This document shows, one piece after another, positions 24,763-33,349 of a DNA stretch of 44,084 nt. The position numbers and the translations under genes were made by a program. Location of the stretch: positions 1 through 44,084 of the forward strand of contig JACXWG010000009.1 of assembly GCA_014764605.1 (NCBI GenBank). The letters are read 5' to 3'. The notes beneath the pieces are model-generated. The model was not told the DNA's origin and did not search any database. It saw only the letters and a program-made list of their open reading frames with translations. The stretch is from Quinella sp. 1Q5 (GTDB taxonomy: Bacteria > Bacillota > Negativicutes > Selenomonadales > Selenomonadaceae). Within the stretch, counting starts at the first letter, position 1. Every line of letters starts with the position of its first letter.

Positions 24763-24791
24763 AATATACCACAGCTCGTAAAATATTTCAA
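24763..24791 (-). promoter_or_regulatory. Strong promoter of ompM
   Basis: Minus strand TTGAAA, 17-base spacer, TATATT with TG upstream. The leader is about 130 bases and contains AAGTC-GGAA-GACTT and a long-range GGAGAAG / CTTCTCC pairing. Confidence 0.75.
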
Positions 24792-24819
24792 CCGAAAAAT
24801 TTTCCCGATTCTTTTCAAG

Positions 24820-24848
24820 TTGCATTCGGTTTGTCACTGATTTATAAT
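24820..24848 (+). promoter_or_regulatory. Promoter of meaB
   Basis: TTGCAT (24820-24825), 17-base spacer, TATAAT (24843-24848). Divergent from the ompM promoter. Confidence 0.7.
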
Positions 24849-24883
24849 CGGTTCAAGAAATTATTGGCAGAGGAGCTGAGCGA

Positions 24884-26047
24884 ATGTCGAATTACACGAC
24901 GACAACTCCTGATTGGGCAGTCTCTAATCAATCAGCAGTGATGAGCGGCATTGAAGGCATAAAGGATACGACGGTCGGCAATATCAATCCCGCGTTCGCG
25001 TCAGGCGCGTTCAAACCGAAACGTCGCATGACTTTGACAGAAGATGAACTCGTTGACGGTGTGGCACGCGGCGATAGAATGATTCTTTCACGGGCGATAA
25101 CGTTGATTGAAAGCAATAGCCCTAAACACTTCGCCAAAGCCCAAAGAGTATTGCAGAGGCTCCTTCCGCAGACTGGCAAGGCGTTGCGTATCGGGATAAC
25201 GGGCGTGCCGGGCGCGGGCAAGTCCACATTAATTGAAGCGTTCGGGAACATGCTTTGCGACAACGGACATAGGGTAGCGGTACTGTCAATCGACCCGACA
25301 AGCTCAATAACCAAAGGTTCAATCCTCGGCGATAAAACCAGAATGGGAACGCTTAGCCGACGCACTGAAGCTTTTATCCGTCCAAGTCCTGCGGGCGGCA
25401 CGTTAGGCGGTGTGGCTCGTAAAAGTCGTGAAACTATGCTGATGTGCGAGGCAGCGGGCTACGACGTGATTTTGATTGAAACCGTCGGCGTCGGGCAATC
25501 GGAGACGACTGTCCGTTCAATGGTCGATTTCTTTATGCTAGTGGTTCTAACGGGTGCGGGCGACGACTTGCAGGGAATCAAGAAAGGAATCATGGAACTT
25601 GCCGACGCTATCGTCGTGAACAAGGCGGACGGTGATAATCTCGTTAGGGCGAAGGTCACGCGTGGCGAATATGAACGCATGACGGAATTTATTCGACCCG
25701 CGACGGACGGTTGGCCGACTCATGCTTACCTTGCCAGTGCAGTTACGAAACTGGGCTTGCCGGAGCTGTGGCAGGTGATTCAGCTGTTCAAAGAGACGAC
25801 GACTAAAAGCGGCGTCTTCCAACGGCGGCGGGATTCGCAACTACTCGATTGGATGCACGCAATGATTGATGAGCATTTGCATAATCTGTTCTTCGGCGAC
25901 GCGGTGATAATGGGACGCATGCCTGAAATCCGCGAGGCAGTCTTAGGAGGAGTAATCTCACCGACGCAAGCCGTAGCCGAGCTTGTCAAGATGTTCGATA
26001 TAACGCGAGCGGCTCAAAAGAAAGTAGACCTGTTCGAGGTGCGCTGA
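24884..26047 (+). CDS. meaB: MeaB/ArgK-family GTPase
   Basis: 387 residues, about 50 longer than typical at the N-terminus (a Ser/Thr-rich extension before the conserved helical part). Motifs: Walker A GVPGAGKST (~residues 106-114), DPTSS (~137-141) as the Mg/switch region, ETVGVGQSE (~200-208) and NKADGDN (~243-249). MeaB protects and reloads methylmalonyl-CoA mutase, a B12 enzyme used for propionate formation in Negativicutes. The mutase is not in the window. The ATG follows GGAGCTGAGCG. Alternative partners such as other acyl-CoA mutases cannot be excluded. Confidence 0.92.
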   Translation: MSNYTTTTPDWAVSNQSAVMSGIEGIKDTTVGNINPAFASGAFKPKRRMTLTEDELVDGVARGDRMILSRAITLIESNSPKHFAKAQRVLQRLLPQTGKALRIGITGVPGAGKSTLIEAFGNMLCDNGHRVAVLSIDPTSSITKGSILGDKTRMGTLSRRTEAFIRPSPAGGTLGGVARKSRETMLMCEAAGYDVILIETVGVGQSETTVRSMVDFFMLVVLTGAGDDLQGIKKGIMELADAIVVNKADGDNLVRAKVTRGEYERMTEFIRPATDGWPTHAYLASAVTKLGLPELWQVIQLFKETTTKSGVFQRRRDSQLLDWMHAMIDEHLHNLFFGDAVIMGRMPEIREAVLGGVISPTQAVAELVKMFDITRAAQKKVDLFEVR

Positions 26048-26106
26048 AGGAAAATTTTTCGTGCTGTAGAAAATTGATTTAAGATAAACTCTCGAAGGTG
26101 GTTCAA

Positions 26107-26544
26107 GTGACAAAGCTTAACATAAGAAATTGTGCGCGTTGTAAAAAGATATTCGTGCCGACGAGTGGCGAAAAGATTTGCCCTGAATGCCGCGCCGCCG
26201 ATTTGGAAATGGAAGAGCGTGTCAAAGCTTACGTCCGCGACCATCCAGGAATCACAGTCAACGAACTCATCGAAGGTTCCGGAGCTCCTCCAAAGTTGGT
26301 TTGGCGTATGATTCAGCAAGGACAATTCGAGAACTCCGGCTTGAAGAACGCTAGCTACCCTTGCGCGAACTGCGGCAAGCTAATAACGCGAGACGTTTAC
26401 TGTAGCGAGTGCCTCGGCAAGCTCAAGCAGAATGCTCAGAAATTCGCAAAAGCCATGGACTCGAAGCGACGCACCGCCGAAAAGAAATCGCAGACCTTTT
26501 CCGACTCAATGTATGACGCCTTGGATAGTTCGCGCAGTCACTGA
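26107..26544 (+). CDS. YvyF-like flagellar-operon zinc-ribbon protein
   Basis: 145 residues from the GTG at 26107, preceded by AAGGTGG; a GTG 9 bases earlier overlaps that site. An N-terminal zinc ribbon (CARCKKIF, CPEC; ~8-28) is followed by a helix-turn-helix-like part (~35-75, VRDHPGITVNELIEGSGAPPKLVWRMIQQG) and a second ribbon (CANCGK, CSEC). This layout is that of YvyF, found in flagellar operons of Firmicutes and possibly regulatory. Here it stands between meaB and an unrelated gene, away from flagellar structural genes. The C-terminus is basic and disordered. Confidence 0.78.
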   Translation: MTKLNIRNCARCKKIFVPTSGEKICPECRAADLEMEERVKAYVRDHPGITVNELIEGSGAPPKLVWRMIQQGQFENSGLKNASYPCANCGKLITRDVYCSECLGKLKQNAQKFAKAMDSKRRTAEKKSQTFSDSMYDALDSSRSH

Positions 26545-26569
26545 AACGGACGTTGATAACAAAAATTAG

Positions 26570-26604
26570 AAAGCATCTTCGCTCAGGGCTTGAAGGTGCT
26601 TTTA
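26570..26604 (+). terminator. Terminator of the YvyF-like gene
   Basis: Stem AAGCATCTTC / GAAGGTGCTT (one wobble), about 10-base loop, followed by TTTATATT. Confidence 0.65.
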
Positions 26605-26624
26605 TATTAATGGAGGGATAAATC

Positions 26625-28019
26625 ATGAGCATATTAGGCGCAGTAGTCGTGCCGCACCCGCCGATAATCTTGCCAGAAGTCGGACGCAACGAAGAACAAA
26701 AGATAGCACAGACGACCGAGGCTTACAAAGAGATTGCCCGCCGAATCGTCGAACTTCAGCCCGAAACGATAATCATCACCAGCCCACATTCAATCATGTA
26801 CTCAGACTACTTCCACATATCGCCAGGCTTATCGGCTTCAGGGGATATGGCGCAGTTCAGAGCCGCGCAAGTCAAGCTATCGATAAGTTACGATACGGAT
26901 TTCGTTAAAAGACTTTCGACTGATGCAATGGCGCAAGGAGTCTCGGCGGGCACGCTCGGCGAACGCAATCCCGCACTCGACCACGGCACGATGATTCCGC
27001 TTTACTTCCTTAAAAATGCCGGGCTTGATTTCGACCGTGTGAAGTTTATCCGCATTGGCTTATCGGGCATGTCAGCGGCAGTTCATTACAAGTTCGGGCA
27101 AATAATCTCACGTGTGGCGGACGAACTCGGACGGAAGATTTTCTTCTTGGCAAGCGGCGACCTATCCCACAAGCTAAAAGCCGATGGTCCTTATGGCTTC
27201 GTTGAGGAAGGTCCGCAATTTGATTCGCAGGTCATGGAGAACTTAGGCGGCGCGCATTTCCTGCAACTGCTGATTATGGACGATAAACTTTGCTCACGGG
27301 CGGCGGAATGTGGCTTGCGTTCCTTCTGGATTATGGCGGGCGCACTCGATAAAAAAGCTGTTCGCGCAGAAGGTTTATCGTATCAAGGGACATTCGGCGT
27401 GGGCTATGGTATCGTCTGGTTCAACGTCAGCGGCGATGATTCGACGAGAAACTTTGCTGAGCAACTAGAAAAGTCCAAGCAGTATGAATTGATTCAGCGC
27501 AAGTCAAAGGAAGATGCCTTCGTTAGGTTGGCGCGATATAGCTTGGAGACTTTCGTTAAGACGCACAAGCCCGCGACTTTGCCCAAGGATTTGCCAGAGG
27601 AGCTGACTAATCGACGGGCGGGAGCGTTCGTGAGCTTGCACAAGGACGGGAACTTGCGCGGGTGCATTGGCACGATTATGGCAACACAGAACACCCTTGC
27701 CGAAGAGATTTTGCAAAACGCAATCTCCGCCTGTTCACGAGACCCGCGTTTTAGTCCCGTGACTGCTGATGAGCTTGACGACCTTGAATATAGCGTCGAC
27801 GTTTTGAGCGAGCCGGAAAGAATCTTTGATGTTAAGGCTCTTGACGTTAAACGCTACGGGGTGATTGTCGAAAACGGCGGACGGCGCGGCTTGCTGTTGC
27901 CCGACCTTGAAGGCATTGATACCGTAGAGGGACAGATTGCAATCGCTAAACGCAAGGCGGGCATTCGTGCTGACGAGAAGGTCGCCTTGTGGAGGTTTGA
28001 AGTTGTTCGTCATCATTGA
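26625..28019 (+). CDS. Memo-like/AMMECR1 fusion (AmmeMemoRadiSam system)
   Basis: 464 residues. Residues ~1-270 form a class III extradiol-dioxygenase-like (LigB/Memo) domain with PHPPIILPEVG, TSPHS, LDHGTMIPL and ASGDLSHKL motifs carrying the metal-binding histidines. Residues ~285-464 form an AMMECR1 domain with the signature NLRGCIGTI. These two domains together with a radical-SAM protein define the AmmeMemoRadiSam set of bacteria and archaea, predicted to modify a biomolecule. The radical-SAM partner is not adjacent; the next gene encodes a small secreted protein. The ATG follows TGGAGGG. Biochemical role remains open. Confidence 0.9.
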   Translation: MSILGAVVVPHPPIILPEVGRNEEQKIAQTTEAYKEIARRIVELQPETIIITSPHSIMYSDYFHISPGLSASGDMAQFRAAQVKLSISYDTDFVKRLSTDAMAQGVSAGTLGERNPALDHGTMIPLYFLKNAGLDFDRVKFIRIGLSGMSAAVHYKFGQIISRVADELGRKIFFLASGDLSHKLKADGPYGFVEEGPQFDSQVMENLGGAHFLQLLIMDDKLCSRAAECGLRSFWIMAGALDKKAVRAEGLSYQGTFGVGYGIVWFNVSGDDSTRNFAEQLEKSKQYELIQRKSKEDAFVRLARYSLETFVKTHKPATLPKDLPEELTNRRAGAFVSLHKDGNLRGCIGTIMATQNTLAEEILQNAISACSRDPRFSPVTADELDDLEYSVDVLSEPERIFDVKALDVKRYGVIVENGGRRGLLLPDLEGIDTVEGQIAIAKRKAGIRADEKVALWRFEVVRHH

Positions 28020-28031
28020 GGAGGGCACGTC

Positions 28032-28253
28032 ATGAAAAGATTTATCGCGGCGGTCGTTGCGGGCGTCGTGCTGACTGCGTCCTTTGCCACGGTACTCGCG
28101 TCAAGCTACGTCGGCAACGCTAACAGCAGAAAGTTTCACTTCGCGAACTGCTCAACGCTAAAGAAGATGAATCCCGCCAATCGCGTCAACTTCAACAGCC
28201 GCGACGAGGCGATTAACGCGGGCTACATTCCCTGCAAACGTTGCAAGCCTTAA
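28032..28253 (+). CDS. Small secreted Ada-like zinc-binding protein
   Basis: 73 residues: a signal peptide (MKRFIAAVVAGVVLTASF, cleavage near TVLASS) then a ~45-residue domain YVGNANSRKFHFANC...IPCKRCKP. The pattern YVGN-x-NS-x-KFH-x3-C with a terminal C-x2-C is the Ada metal-binding-like domain often attached to secreted nucleases or standing alone. Cys at ~39, ~68 and ~71 would bind zinc, possibly with His36. Its role is unknown. It sits 12 bases after the fusion gene and 9 bases before fmt, with a GAGGAGGG site, so it belongs to their operon. Confidence 0.8.
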   Translation: MKRFIAAVVAGVVLTASFATVLASSYVGNANSRKFHFANCSTLKKMNPANRVNFNSRDEAINAGYIPCKRCKP

Positions 28254-28262
28254 GGAGGCATC

Positions 28263-29174
28263 ATGGACAAGTTAAAAGTAATCTTCATGGGCACGCCCGA
28301 TTTCGCCGTTCCGAGTCTCGCGGCTCTGATTGACAAGACCGAAGTCCTTTGCGTCGTCACTCAACCCGACAGACCTAAGGGACGCGGTCATAAACTCTTG
28401 CCGCCGCCCGTCAAAGTCTTCGCCGAGGAAAATAATCTGCGTGTGATTCAGCCGGTCAAAGTCAAAGCTCCAGAAGTCGTCGCACAACTCGCCGAACTCA
28501 CGCCCGATTTAATCATTGTGGTTGCCTTCGGACAAATTCTATCGCAAGCAATCTTAGACATTCCACGGCTCGGTTGCATAAACGTACACGCGTCACTATT
28601 GCCGAAGTATCGCGGGGCGGCTCCGATTGAATGGGTGATAATTAACGGCGAACAAGTCACAGGGATAACAACAATGCAAATGAACGCGGGACTTGATACG
28701 GGCGACATGCTCCTTAAAAGCGAAGTTCAAATCCCTAACGATATGATTCTGCCTGAGCTACGCGAACGCTTAATGACGGTCGGCGCGGACTTACTACTTA
28801 AGACGCTGTACAAACTTCAGAACGGCGAACTGCAACCGGTAAAGCAAGATGATTCGCTGTCGACGTATGCGCCGCTCCTCAAAAAGGACACGGGGCTAAT
28901 CGACTGGAACAAACCTGCGCGGGAGATTCATAATCTGGTGCGCGGGCTGTATGGTTCGGCACGGGCTGGACGATATAAAATTTGGCGGACGCGACTGGCT
29001 GAGGAAAAACTTTCGCCGGCTGAAATTAAAATCGTCGGGCAAAGGTTCTTCGTCGGCACGGGTAGCGGTTCGCTGGAGATTTTTGAGCTTCAAGCCCCGA
29101 ACGCAAAAAAACTTGCCGCCTCCGATTTTCTAAGAGGCAACAAGGTCGGTGATAACTTTTGGACGAACGAATAA
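28263..29174 (+). CDS. fmt: Methionyl-tRNA formyltransferase
   Basis: 303 residues. N-terminal Rossmann domain begins [30 protein letters not shown] follows the basic loop that contacts tRNA. The catalytic segment reads [19 protein letters not shown] (HxSLLPxxRG, with formyl-donor binding). The C-terminal OB-like domain starts near residue 205. It formylates initiator Met-tRNA using 10-formyl-THF. The usual partner def is not adjacent. The ATG follows AAGGAGG. Its last 16 bases overlap ruvB. Confidence 0.96.
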   Translation: MDKLKVIFMGTPDFAVPSLAALIDKTEVLCVVTQPDRPKGRGHKLLPPPVKVFAEENNLRVIQPVKVKAPEVVAQLAELTPDLIIVVAFGQILSQAILDIPRLGCINVHASLLPKYRGAAPIEWVIINGEQVTGITTMQMNAGLDTGDMLLKSEVQIPNDMILPELRERLMTVGADLLLKTLYKLQNGELQPVKQDDSLSTYAPLLKKDTGLIDWNKPAREIHNLVRGLYGSARAGRYKIWRTRLAEEKLSPAEIKIVGQRFFVGTGSGSLEIFELQAPNAKKLAASDFLRGNKVGDNFWTNE

Positions 29175-30193
29175 TCACTGCGATTGAACAGCCCGTTGAC
29201 GATTGGCAATACAGCCTGCGCCCGCGTCGCTTGAACGAGTACATCGGGCAAGACAAAGCTAAGCAAAATTTATCCGTCTTCGTCAAGGCGGCAATTACTC
29301 GGCGCGAAGCCCTCGACCACGTTTTACTTTACGGACCGCCGGGCTTAGGCAAGACGACCTTAGCCGCAATCATCGCCAACGAACTGGGCGTAAATTTCCG
29401 TCAGACTTCTGGACCAGCAATCGAACGGGCAGGAGACCTAGCCGCAATCCTAACCAACCTGCAAGATAGGGACGTGCTGTTCATTGATGAGATTCACCGC
29501 CTGAGCCGCCAAGTCGAAGAGATTTTGTATTCGGCAATGGAAGACTTCGCGCTTGATATAATCATCGGCAAAGGACCGCGGGCAAGGAGTATCCGTGTAA
29601 GCATTGCGCCGTTTACGCTAATCGGGGCGACGACTAAAGCGGGGGCATTATCTCCGCCGCTTAGGGATAGATTCGGCGTCATCAGTCGGCTTGAATACTA
29701 TTCGACGGCAGCATTGGTCGAAATCATCACGCGCGCCGCTCAACTCCTCAAGATACCAATCGAGGCAAACGGAGCCGAGGAGATTGCTAGACGTTCACGA
29801 GGGACGCCGCGTATCGCTAATCGTTTGCTAAAGCGCGTTCGGGACTTCGCGCAGGTTGACGGCTTGACGACGATAACTGATGCCATTGCCGACAGGGCGT
29901 TGATTGCCTTGGAAGTCGACCGTGCTGGGCTTGACCATACGGATAGACGCATGTTAGACGCCATGATAAAAAAATTTCACGGCGGTCCCGTCGGTTTAGA
30001 GACAATCGCCGCGTCCATAAGTGAAACCCGCGAGACTATCGAGGACATTTACGAGCCGTATCTATTGCAGCTGGGATTCATCATGCGCACGCCGCGAGGT
30101 CGTGTTGTGACTGAGGCGGGCTATACTCATATGGGCGTTGCCTATCCAAAAGCTAACGACGTTCCAACTCTCTTTGACTTCGAAGATATGTAA
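29159..30193 (+). CDS. ruvB: Holliday junction helicase RuvB
   Basis: 344 residues, normal length. Start is TTG at 29159 inside the end of fmt, preceded by GGTCGGTGA. Family motifs: [14 protein letters not shown], Walker [12 protein letters not shown] (~61-71), Walker B FIDEIHRL (~105-112), sensor GATTKAG (~160-166) and the C-terminal winged helix ([15 protein letters not shown]). It drives branch migration with RuvA at Holliday junctions. ruvA and ruvC are not adjacent; the fmt-ruvB overlap suggests co-translation. Confidence 0.97.
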   Translation: MDERIITAIEQPVDDWQYSLRPRRLNEYIGQDKAKQNLSVFVKAAITRREALDHVLLYGPPGLGKTTLAAIIANELGVNFRQTSGPAIERAGDLAAILTNLQDRDVLFIDEIHRLSRQVEEILYSAMEDFALDIIIGKGPRARSIRVSIAPFTLIGATTKAGALSPPLRDRFGVISRLEYYSTAALVEIITRAAQLLKIPIEANGAEEIARRSRGTPRIANRLLKRVRDFAQVDGLTTITDAIADRALIALEVDRAGLDHTDRRMLDAMIKKFHGGPVGLETIAASISETRETIEDIYEPYLLQLGFIMRTPRGRVVTEAGYTHMGVAYPKANDVPTLFDFEDM

Positions 30194-30210
30194 ACGTAAA
30201 TCGAAGCTGA

Positions 30211-30271
30211 AGACCGGCCGCCATGGACGGCGGCCGCCCCGCGTTTGAAACATGGATGTTTCATAGCGGGG
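30211..30271. repeat. Two adjacent strong hairpins downstream of ruvB
   Basis: Hairpin A: CGGCCGCC (30215-30222) pairs with GGCGGCCG (30229-30236). Hairpin B: CCCCGC (30237-30242) pairs with GCGGGG (30266-30271), with an inner TGAAACAT / ATGTTTCA stem. No T runs follow, so they are not plain terminators. They may be part of an interspersed repeat or an mRNA 3' stabiliser. Confidence 0.5.
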
Positions 30272-30292
30272 TTAAACGCCCTTTTCTTTTGT

Positions 30293-30327
30293 AACTTTTC
30301 TTTTGGGCGCGCAAAAGAAAAGTTTTT
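30293..30327 (+). terminator. Terminator between convergent ruvB and MATE genes
   Basis: Perfect 13-pair stem AACTTTTCTTTTG / CAAAAGAAAAGTT with GGCGCG loop, then TTTTT on the plus strand. An alternative fold uses CGCCC (30277) with GGGCG (30305). Confidence 0.65.
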
Positions 30328-31679
30328 CATTGACGAACAGGCTTTAAGCGTTTCATGTGATAGAAATAGGCGACGGTTAAAAATATCGCCGTGATGAACC
30401 AGCTTATCGGATAAACCGCCATCAACGTTGCGTAGACGGGTATCTTTGCAAAAGCCGTGAAGACCCAAACGACACGCACGCCGCACACGCAAACCAAAGT
30501 TATCATTGCAGGCGTCAAGGAAATTCCGTAGCCGCGCATGGCTCCCGATAAGCCTTCCATTATCACGTTGATAATCTCAATGCCGACGATGAACCACAGC
30601 CGAATCACGCCAAGCCGTATAACTTCTGGGTCTTCGTTAAAGAGGCTCAAGACTTCCTCGGCGAAGAACAGGATAAGGCAACAAAGCGTCTGCATGAAGA
30701 TTGCACTTAAGCCCATTGAAACCCACGTAGCCCGCTTGCAACGCTTGATATTGCCCGCGCCGTAGTTCTGCCCAACAAAAGTTGTTGCCGCCTGCCCAAA
30801 GCCGTTGACGACGCAGAAGACGTTAATTTCAATCGTGAACGCCGCCGCCGAAGCCGCCATTGCATCTGCGCCCAAAGAGTTTATCGCCGCTTGTATAAGA
30901 AGATTCGACAGAGAAAAGACCATGCCTTGAACGCCCGCTGGCAATCCGATTCGAATAATCTCTAGCAGTTCTTCCTTGTCAACGTTCAAAGCGTGGAGGT
31001 CGAGTTTGATGACGCCTTCGGACTTGAGCAGGGCACACAGTAGAATTATCGCGCTGACGACGTTTGCAATGACAGTAGCCGCCGCCACACCCGCAATCCC
31101 CCAATCAAAGCGCAGGACGAACAGCAGGTTCAGCCAAATATTTATGCCGCTCGCCACCGCCAACGCAATCAACGGAGTGCGCGTGTCGCCCTTGCTACGG
31201 AATATCGCCGCCTCGAAGTTGTAAAGACTTATCGCGGGCAAGCCGAGCAGGAAAATCCTAAGGTAAGTCTCCGCCATGCCAACGACGCTTTCGGGCATCT
31301 CAAGGAAATAAAAAATCGGGGCAACCAAAGCTTCGCCGAGCAGACAGAAGAAGACGCCCGCTACTATCGCTAAAACAAAAGCCGTGTTCACAGCCGAGTG
31401 AGCACGGTCAATTTTTTGTGCACCGATGTTCTGAGCAATGACGACGTTGGCTCCGAGACTCAAGCCCATCATCAAGCTAACAATCAGCCCGACCATCGAT
31501 ATATTGTTGCCGACCGCCGCCATTGCGTTCTTGCCGACGAATTTTCCTAGGGTAAAAACATCCGCCGCGTTTAGGAGCTGTTGCATTACGCCCGTCAACG
31601 CAAGCGGCAACGCAAATAAAATTATTTTGTCCCACAACGAACCGTGGAGCATATCAATATCGCGTGTGCTAAGTTTCAT
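30327..31679 (-). CDS. MATE-family efflux transporter
   Basis: 450 residues with about 12 hydrophobic segments. The two halves are each MATE-like: IILFALPLALTGVMQQLLNAADVFTLGKFVG at the start and GQAATTFVGQNYGAGNIKR around residue 300. The family exports drugs or metabolites by cation antiport. Its ATG overlaps the birA stop (ATGA, 31676-31679). The substrate cannot be read from sequence; linkage to biotin regulation could be incidental. Confidence 0.92.
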   Translation of the reverse strand: MKLSTRDIDMLHGSLWDKIILFALPLALTGVMQQLLNAADVFTLGKFVGKNAMAAVGNNISMVGLIVSLMMGLSLGANVVIAQNIGAQKIDRAHSAVNTAFVLAIVAGVFFCLLGEALVAPIFYFLEMPESVVGMAETYLRIFLLGLPAISLYNFEAAIFRSKGDTRTPLIALAVASGINIWLNLLFVLRFDWGIAGVAAATVIANVVSAIILLCALLKSEGVIKLDLHALNVDKEELLEIIRIGLPAGVQGMVFSLSNLLIQAAINSLGADAMAASAAAFTIEINVFCVVNGFGQAATTFVGQNYGAGNIKRCKRATWVSMGLSAIFMQTLCCLILFFAEEVLSLFNEDPEVIRLGVIRLWFIVGIEIINVIMEGLSGAMRGYGISLTPAMITLVCVCGVRVVWVFTAFAKIPVYATLMAVYPISWFITAIFLTVAYFYHMKRLKPVRQ

Positions 31680-32647
31680 CTTATAGAGACATCTCCCGCG
31701 TAAACCGTCCGCCGACCCTCCGCCGTGTCGACGATAAGTGCTCCTTCCGAATTCAAGTCGACAGCTCTGCCCGTGAAAATCTCGCCGCCATCGCCCGCCG
31801 ATATGACCCGAACATTTCTGCCAAGCGTAATGTTATATTCCTTCCAACGTTTAAGAACCTCCGCGAAGCCCAACGCGTTGACCTCAACATAAAGCTTGTC
31901 GAACTCCTCAAGCACCGCCCGGAAGAACTTGACGCGGGATAAAGTCTCGCCTTTCATTTCGGACAACGACGAGGCAATATCGCGCAACTCTTCGGGGAAC
32001 TCATCGCGGCTTATGTTTACGTTAATTCCAACGCCAATGACAAGGTAAGAAATCTTAGAAAGTTCGCCAGTCATCTCCGTCAATATCCCAACGAGTTTGC
32101 GCCCGTCGTGCATGATGTCATTCGGCCATTTAATTTCGGCTTTGAGGTCGAAACGCTTCATCGTCTCGGCAACCGCCACCGCCGCCATTAACGTAAACTT
32201 CGGCGCATCGTGTGGAGAAAACTTCGGGCGCAGGATTAGCGAAAACCATATGCCCTTGCCCCGTGGCGAAAAAAATTTCCTGTCTAAGCGTCCCTTGCCG
32301 CCGGTTTGCTCTTCGGCTACGACAATCGTCCCTTCCTGCGCTCCGTGATACGCCAGAGCTTTCGCAACTCGATTAGTTGATTCAACTGACGGGTGATACT
32401 CCATCTCCTTGCCGATAATCTCTGTGCTAATTCCAATTTGAATCTCGCTGGGCAATAGCAGGTCGGGCGCGTCCTTTAATTTGTATCCGCATCGCTCGCT
32501 ACTTAGAATCTGATAACCATTCTGGCGCAACTTCTGAATATGCTTCCAGACGGCTGTACGAGAAATCCCAAGCTTGCCCGCGATGCTCTCGCCCGATATA
32601 AAATCTCCGCCCGCACTCTTTAACATCTCAACAATCGTCATTCGCAT
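31676..32647 (-). CDS. birA: Biotin-protein ligase / biotin operon repressor BirA
   Basis: 323 residues from the ATG at 32647, spaced 6 bases from a GAGGTGA site; an ATG two codons earlier is too close to it. An N-terminal helix-turn-helix (~residues 15-55, GESIAGKLGISRTAVWKHIQKL) makes it a bifunctional repressor. The ligase domain shows ESTN, GGKGRLDRKFFSP (variant of GRGRxGR), and KWPNDI, with a C-terminal SH3-like domain (~275-323). It makes biotinyl-5'-AMP and attaches biotin to carboxylase carriers. A promoter is at 32668-32696, divergent from the flavoprotein gene. Confidence 0.95.
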   Translation of the reverse strand: MRMTIVEMLKSAGGDFISGESIAGKLGISRTAVWKHIQKLRQNGYQILSSERCGYKLKDAPDLLLPSEIQIGISTEIIGKEMEYHPSVESTNRVAKALAYHGAQEGTIVVAEEQTGGKGRLDRKFFSPRGKGIWFSLILRPKFSPHDAPKFTLMAAVAVAETMKRFDLKAEIKWPNDIMHDGRKLVGILTEMTGELSKISYLVIGVGINVNISRDEFPEELRDIASSLSEMKGETLSRVKFFRAVLEEFDKLYVEVNALGFAEVLKRWKEYNITLGRNVRVISAGDGGEIFTGRAVDLNSEGALIVDTAEGRRTVYAGDVSIR

Positions 32648-32667
32648 ATTCATTCACCTCGCATAAA

Positions 32668-32696
32668 AGCTTAGCATAATTCGTCTAACATTTCAA
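32668..32696 (-). promoter_or_regulatory. Promoter of birA-MATE
   Basis: Minus strand TTGAAA, 17-base spacer, TAAGCT preceded by TGC. No clear BirA operator was seen. Confidence 0.5.
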
Positions 32697-32712
32697 TTAA
32701 GACTTTCAAAGC

Positions 32713-32741
32713 TTGCACTCGCGAACAGCAACTTTTATAAT
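32713..32741 (+). promoter_or_regulatory. Promoter of the flavin reductase-like gene
   Basis: TTGCAC (32713-32718), 17-base spacer, TATAAT (32736-32741). Confidence 0.7.
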
Positions 32742-32768
32742 GGCGAAAAATTTTTAGGAGGAATTATC

Positions 32769-33293
32769 TTGAAGAAGGAAATTAATCCGTTTGACTATGC
32801 TGGCGAAATCATCAAGGCATTGCCTGCGGGAATTTTGCTGACGAGTGAGGCTGAGGATTGCGTAAACGCCATGACGATTGGTTGGGGCACGATTGGTATT
32901 GAATGGGGCGTCCCGATTTTCGCGGCATATGTGCGCACGAACCGTTTCACGCATGAGCTTATCGAACGCACTGGAGAATTTACGGTTTGCGCACCCTTAG
33001 GCGGGCTGACTAAGGAGGCGGCTAAGGTCGTCGGGCTTTGCGGCACTAAGTCAGGGCGTGACATGGATAAGCTTGCCAAAGCGGGCGTTCATCTCGTCGA
33101 GGCTGATATTGTTCGTCCACCCGCGATTAAAGAATTCCCGCTAACTTTGGAATGCCGCGTCGTATTCAGCCAGTTGCAACCGATTAAAGACATAAACAGC
33201 CGCTTCAAAAAGTTTTACGTCGAGAATACCGCGCACTCCGAACCGCACGTTGCCTACTACGGCGAAATCCTCAAGGCTTACATCATCGAATAA
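32769..33293 (+). CDS. Flavin reductase-like FMN-binding protein
   Basis: 174 residues from a TTG start with an AGGAGG site 7 bases upstream. The split-barrel flavin fold is recognisable: LPAGILLTSEAEDCVNAMTIGW near 18-39, AAYVRTNRFTHELIERTGEFTV near 57-78, and GLCGTKSGRDMDK near 97-109. Proteins of this group bind FMN and act as flavin reductases or electron carriers in anaerobes. No iron site of flavoredoxin is evident. Monocistronic between a promoter at 32713 and a terminator at 33317. Confidence 0.85.
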   Translation: MKKEINPFDYAGEIIKALPAGILLTSEAEDCVNAMTIGWGTIGIEWGVPIFAAYVRTNRFTHELIERTGEFTVCAPLGGLTKEAAKVVGLCGTKSGRDMDKLAKAGVHLVEADIVRPPAIKEFPLTLECRVVFSQLQPIKDINSRFKKFYVENTAHSEPHVAYYGEILKAYIIE

Positions 33294-33316
33294 GCCGCCT
33301 GTCTTAATAAGCAATC

Positions 33317-33349
33317 AAAAAACCCCGTCGAGCGTTCGACGGGTTTTTT
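33317..33349. terminator. Bidirectional terminator
   Basis: CCCGTCGA / TCGACGGG stem with GCGT loop, flanked by AAAAAA and TTTTTT, between the convergent flavoprotein and PRD-regulator genes. Confidence 0.85.
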
